Below, one piece after another: positions 5,462 through 8,924 of a stretch of DNA of 8,924 nt. The notes under the pieces are model-generated. The model was given only the letters and a program-made list of their open reading frames with translations, was not told the origin of the DNA and searched no databases. The position numbers and the translations under genes are program-made. Source of the stretch: an uncultured Collinsella sp. (lineage in GTDB: Bacteria > Actinomycetota > Coriobacteriia > Coriobacteriales > Coriobacteriaceae); contig CATYIV010000055.1 of assembly GCA_958407465.1 (NCBI GenBank), positions 1 through 8,924 on the forward strand, in the 5' to 3' direction. Positions within the stretch are counted from its first letter, which is position 1. The number at the start of each line of letters is the position of its first letter.

Positions 5462-5500
5462 AGTCGGCCAGTCGCTTGCATCAACTACGTTTCCAAGTGA
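5453..5500 (+). CDS. Putative 15-residue leader peptide upstream of eno
   Basis: An ATG with a GGAGG Shine-Dalgarno (5441-5445) at a 7-nt spacing opens a 15-codon frame, MVRSRPVACINYVSK, that ends in TGA at 5498-5500. The Shine-Dalgarno of eno (AGGGAG, 5502-5507) begins 2 nt after that stop, and eno starts at 5513. Ribosomes finishing the short frame would land on the eno initiation site, so it could act by translational coupling or as a control element. The peptide has no run of one amino acid typical of an attenuator. There is no proof of translation; conservation across related genomes would be the test. Confidence 0.45.
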   Translation: MVRSRPVACINYVSK

Positions 5501-6802
<1,302 letters not shown>

Positions 6803-6875
6803 GCACGCGGAGGTCGCGGGGGCGGGGAAGACTCGGATTTGCCTTGCTCCAGCCGGGCGCTGTTGAGCACCATTG

Positions 6876-6907
6876 GGCGCTGGGCCATATGACTCAGCGC
6901 CTTTTTT
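6876..6907 (+). terminator. Rho-independent terminator of eno
   Basis: GGCGCTG (6876-6882) pairs with CAGCGCC (6895-6901); a further G-C and G-U pair can extend the stem inward, leaving a loop of about eight bases. Six T follow directly (6902-6907). It lies 73 nt after the eno stop and about 43 nt before the likely promoter of the next gene. Confidence 0.9.
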
Positions 6908-6946
6908 ATGTCGAGCAAAGGCTGGCGAAGGCGGTGCGGGCGCTCG

Positions 6947-6955
6947 TGCTATAAC
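6947..6955 (+). promoter_or_regulatory. Possible extended -10 promoter for ftsB-like gene
   Basis: TGC followed by TATAAC fits the extended -10 pattern TGnTATAAT with one mismatch. No good -35 is present 17 bp upstream, which extended -10 promoters can tolerate. It sits between the eno terminator and the ATG at 6999, implying a leader of about 37 nt. Confidence 0.4.
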
Positions 6956-6998
6956 TAGAATACTTAGCGCAAACAAACCTCAACCGCACAAGGCGCAC

Positions 6999-7763
6999 AT
7001 GGATCAGATTTACGACAACAGGTACTATTCCGCCGGTTCGCGTGAGCCGTCGCCTCGCCGTGCGCGCACGGTGCAGCTCGGTGGGTCCGCCTACGCCGGC
7101 GCCGACCGCTCCATGCAGCGCCCGACAAGTACCTCGCGCCCCAATGCTCAAGTGAATACTTCGACAGATGGACCAGTGCGCCCGGCACGTTCGTCGCATG
7201 CTCAGCGCTCGTCGGCTCAAACGCACGATAGGTCGAGCAGGCCCTCGAACCGTTTTTCGGGCTCGGACTTTATGCACTACGCCAACGACAACGCGGTGGT
7301 CAAGGCGATCTACGACTTTACCCACGGTCCTCAGCGAGGGCTATTCATCGGCATCGTCGTCGCCCTGGTGCTCGTGAGCCTGTATTTCCCCGTGCGCGAC
7401 CTGTACGTGGCAAAGCGTTCGAGCGATATCTTGGCCAAGCAGGTCGAGATTCGCCAGCAATACAATGATGGGCTGCAAAAAAGCGTCGACAAGCTGCTCT
7501 CGGAGGAGGGTATCAAGGATGCGGCATCCGAGGACCTGGGCTTGGTGATGCCCGGCGAAAAGAGGATTGAAGTGCAGGGCCTGGACGGCGATTCGGACTC
7601 GTCGTCGGCTGAAAAGAAGTCGTCGAACGCCAAGAAGGCCAGCGAGGTGGCCAAGGAGATCGAAGAAGTCGGCAAGGACGCGCCATGGTACATCCGGACG
7701 CTTGACATGCTGTTTGGATTTAACGGCGTCGAGGGCCAGACGGTCGTGTCCAACGGCAAATAG
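6999..7763 (+). CDS. FtsB/DivIC-family septum formation initiator-like membrane protein
   Basis: The 254-residue protein has the single-pass layout of FtsB/DivIC divisome proteins, which link with FtsL and FtsQ to activate septal wall synthesis. A basic, Ser/Arg/Pro-rich, probably disordered cytoplasmic segment (1-90) is followed by one transmembrane helix, about 114-131 (GLFIGIVVALVLVSLYF). Next comes an extracytoplasmic coiled coil, about 136-170, and then SEEGIKDAASEDLGLVMPGE (168-187), which resembles the conserved ELGMVxPGE block. The tail (195-225) is Asp/Ser then Lys/Ala-rich and ends in a short hydrophobic stretch, WYIRTLDMLFGF. The start at 6999 follows AAGG at about 6-nt spacing; an open extension back to 6873 overlaps the eno terminator and is rejected. 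At 254 residues it is far longer than E. coli FtsB (about 103). Location between eno and ppx matches actinobacterial order. Confidence 0.8.
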   Translation: MDQIYDNRYYSAGSREPSPRRARTVQLGGSAYAGADRSMQRPTSTSRPNAQVNTSTDGPVRPARSSHAQRSSAQTHDRSSRPSNRFSGSDFMHYANDNAVVKAIYDFTHGPQRGLFIGIVVALVLVSLYFPVRDLYVAKRSSDILAKQVEIRQQYNDGLQKSVDKLLSEEGIKDAASEDLGLVMPGEKRIEVQGLDGDSDSSSAEKKSSNAKKASEVAKEIEEVGKDAPWYIRTLDMLFGFNGVEGQTVVSNGK

Positions 7764-7783
7764 CGCCCGGAGGGGAGCCCGCA

Positions 7784-8785
7784 ATGACAAATTGCAAACG
7801 ATATAAGGTGGCCGCGATCGACCTGGGAACGGTGTCGTCGCGACTAGTGCTAGCGCAGGTCGAGGGCGGGGCGATCGTGGAATCGTCCAAGCATACCGAG
7901 ATTACCGACTTGGGTGAAGGCGTGGACGCGACGGGCCGCTTTTGCGAGGCGGCTGTCGAGCGTGTGCTCGCCGCATGCCGCATGTTTGTGGACGAGGCAC
8001 GCGACTTTGGCGCCGCGTGCATCTGCACCACCTGCACGAGTGCCGCGCGCGATGCGTCCAACGCCGCATTGCTGCTGGACGGCCTGCGCGGGCTGGGGCT
8101 CGAACCGCAGGTGATTCCGGGCGAGGTCGAGGCGCGCCTGACATTTTTTGGCGTGGCGCACGACTTTGCCGGTGAACGCATTATTGTCGCGGATTCGGGC
8201 GGCGGGTCCACGGAACTCGCGACGGGTGTGTACGCACCGGAGCGTGAAGTCTTTGCGCTGGAGGGAACGCGCTCACTGGACATTGGCTGCCGTCGTGTGA
8301 CGGAGCGCTTTTTCTCGGCGTTGCCGCCCGCGGACGGCGAGCTTGCGGTTGCCGCCGCGTGGGCGGGCGAGCAGTTCTCCGCCTATTTTGAGGGCCTGCC
8401 GAGCAATTTTGAGCGTGCAGAGCGCCTGGTCGCGGTGGGCGGTACCGTCACCACGCTCGTGGCGCTGGTCCACGAGCTGGAGCCGTACGACTCGAGCTTT
8501 GTGCACCTGCGCGAGCTTTCGATGGAGCAGATCTCGGCCGCTATCGAGCGGATGTCTACGCTGGATGTGGAGGGTATCGCTGCGCTGCCGGGCGTGCAGC
8601 CCAAGCGCGCGGGCGTGATTCTGGCCGGCGCCGTGGTGATTCGCGAGCTCATGCGAGCCGGTGGCTACGATGCGCTCACCGTAAGCGAGAACAGCCTCCT
8701 CGCCGGCATGGCCGCCACCATCAACGAGACTCTCGACGGCGAGCTACCCACCATTGGCTGGACCCCCAACCTCAGCGCCCTCTAA
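7784..8785 (+). CDS. Ppx/GppA-family exopolyphosphatase/guanosine pentaphosphatase
   Basis: The 333-residue protein is a single-unit Ppx/GppA phosphatase of the ASKHA fold, about the length of the short actinobacterial forms such as M. tuberculosis Ppx1. These cytosolic enzymes remove terminal phosphate from polyphosphate or from pppGpp. Visible motifs are the first phosphate loop IDLGTVSSRL (12-21), GEVEARLTFFG (113-123) with the catalytic Glu region, DSGGGSTEL (137-145, second phosphate loop), VAVGGTVTTL (216-225) and VQPKRAGVILAGA (271-283). The first loop has Val17 where the family usually has Asn (D-x-G-[ST]-N-S). The ATG at 7784 follows GGAGGGGAG (7769-7777). It starts 20 nt after the ftsB-like stop, so the two are probably cotranscribed. 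Substrate choice between polyphosphate and pppGpp cannot be read from sequence. Confidence 0.9.
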   Translation: MTNCKRYKVAAIDLGTVSSRLVLAQVEGGAIVESSKHTEITDLGEGVDATGRFCEAAVERVLAACRMFVDEARDFGAACICTTCTSAARDASNAALLLDGLRGLGLEPQVIPGEVEARLTFFGVAHDFAGERIIVADSGGGSTELATGVYAPEREVFALEGTRSLDIGCRRVTERFFSALPPADGELAVAAAWAGEQFSAYFEGLPSNFERAERLVAVGGTVTTLVALVHELEPYDSSFVHLRELSMEQISAAIERMSTLDVEGIAALPGVQPKRAGVILAGAVVIRELMRAGGYDALTVSENSLLAGMAATINETLDGELPTIGWTPNLSAL

Positions 8786-8787
8786 AT

Positions 8788-8855
8788 AAGTTGCGGTGAA
8801 ATACGGACTAAAATCGCCCTTTCGGGCACTAAACGGTCCCTATTCCACCGCAACT
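8788..8855. repeat. Imperfect inverted repeat, hairpin copy 2 (same family as 589-657)
   Basis: The first 22 bases (8788-8809) match the left arm of the copy at 589-610 at 21 of 22 positions. The arms 8789-8808 and 8836-8855 pair at 18 of 20 positions. The loop is different from copy 1 and holds its own hairpin, GCCC (8816-8819) with GGGC (8824-8827) around TTTC. The element begins 2 nt after the ppx stop codon, so it lies in the 3' end of the ftsB-ppx transcript. The conserved arms with a changed loop show that the arms are the conserved unit of a dispersed repeat. Confidence 0.9.
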
Positions 8856-8924
8856 CAGAAGCCGGCACCTGGGGACGTTCCTTTTAATATGAGCAGGACA
8901 TTGTCAAGAGGCAAAATCGGGCCT

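Overview
The window is a GC-rich, densely packed bacterial chromosome segment. It is most likely from a Coriobacteriia member, with a Collinsella-like genome as the best guess. This rests on strong G/C bias at third codon positions, actinobacterial gene order around enolase, and the character of the proteins; no rRNA is present to prove it. Most genes are conserved housekeeping genes. The unusual material is one lower-GC insert at about 3.75-5.35 kb, a pair of near-identical hairpin repeats, and a structured leader in front of eno.

Region 1 (1-1774) holds the end of a histidine operon. The 3' part of hisI is followed by hisE on the + strand. A perfect 20-bp inverted repeat follows, and then a convergent PHP-family gene, probably histidinol-phosphatase, that could supply the dephosphorylation step of the same pathway.

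Region 2 (1775-3729) is a compact + strand cluster. It contains a stand-alone C-terminal-type LarC domain protein, a YfcE/MJ0936-type metallophosphoesterase and MazG nucleotide pyrophosphohydrolase. mazG starts 2 nt after the phosphoesterase stop and its Shine-Dalgarno lies inside that gene.

Region 3 (3769-5512) is visibly more AT-rich. A minus-strand AAA_14/DUF4143 ATPase with a C-terminal D...ExK nuclease-like motif is preceded by three exact 17-bp repeats spaced exactly 33 bp apart. The repeats overlap its predicted promoter and leader. Between this gene and eno lie a run of nine G, a 10-bp direct repeat around a -10-like element, a 17-bp palindrome, and a 15-codon leader ORF with a good Shine-Dalgarno whose start codon sits inside the palindrome.

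Region 4 (5513-8785) contains eno, a rho-independent terminator, an FtsB/DivIC-like septum protein and a Ppx/GppA phosphatase. In many actinobacteria mazG, eno, ftsB-like and ppx lie together (for example Rv1021-Rv1026 in Mycobacterium tuberculosis). Here the ATPase block splits mazG from eno, and the small DUF501 gene often found between ftsB and ppx is absent. A second copy of the hairpin repeat begins 2 nt after the ppx stop.

The best candidates for new biology are the 33-bp-spaced repeat array in front of the DUF4143 ATPase, the eno leader ORF/hairpin, the dispersed hairpin repeat, and the orphan LarC2-like gene. None is proven from sequence alone.
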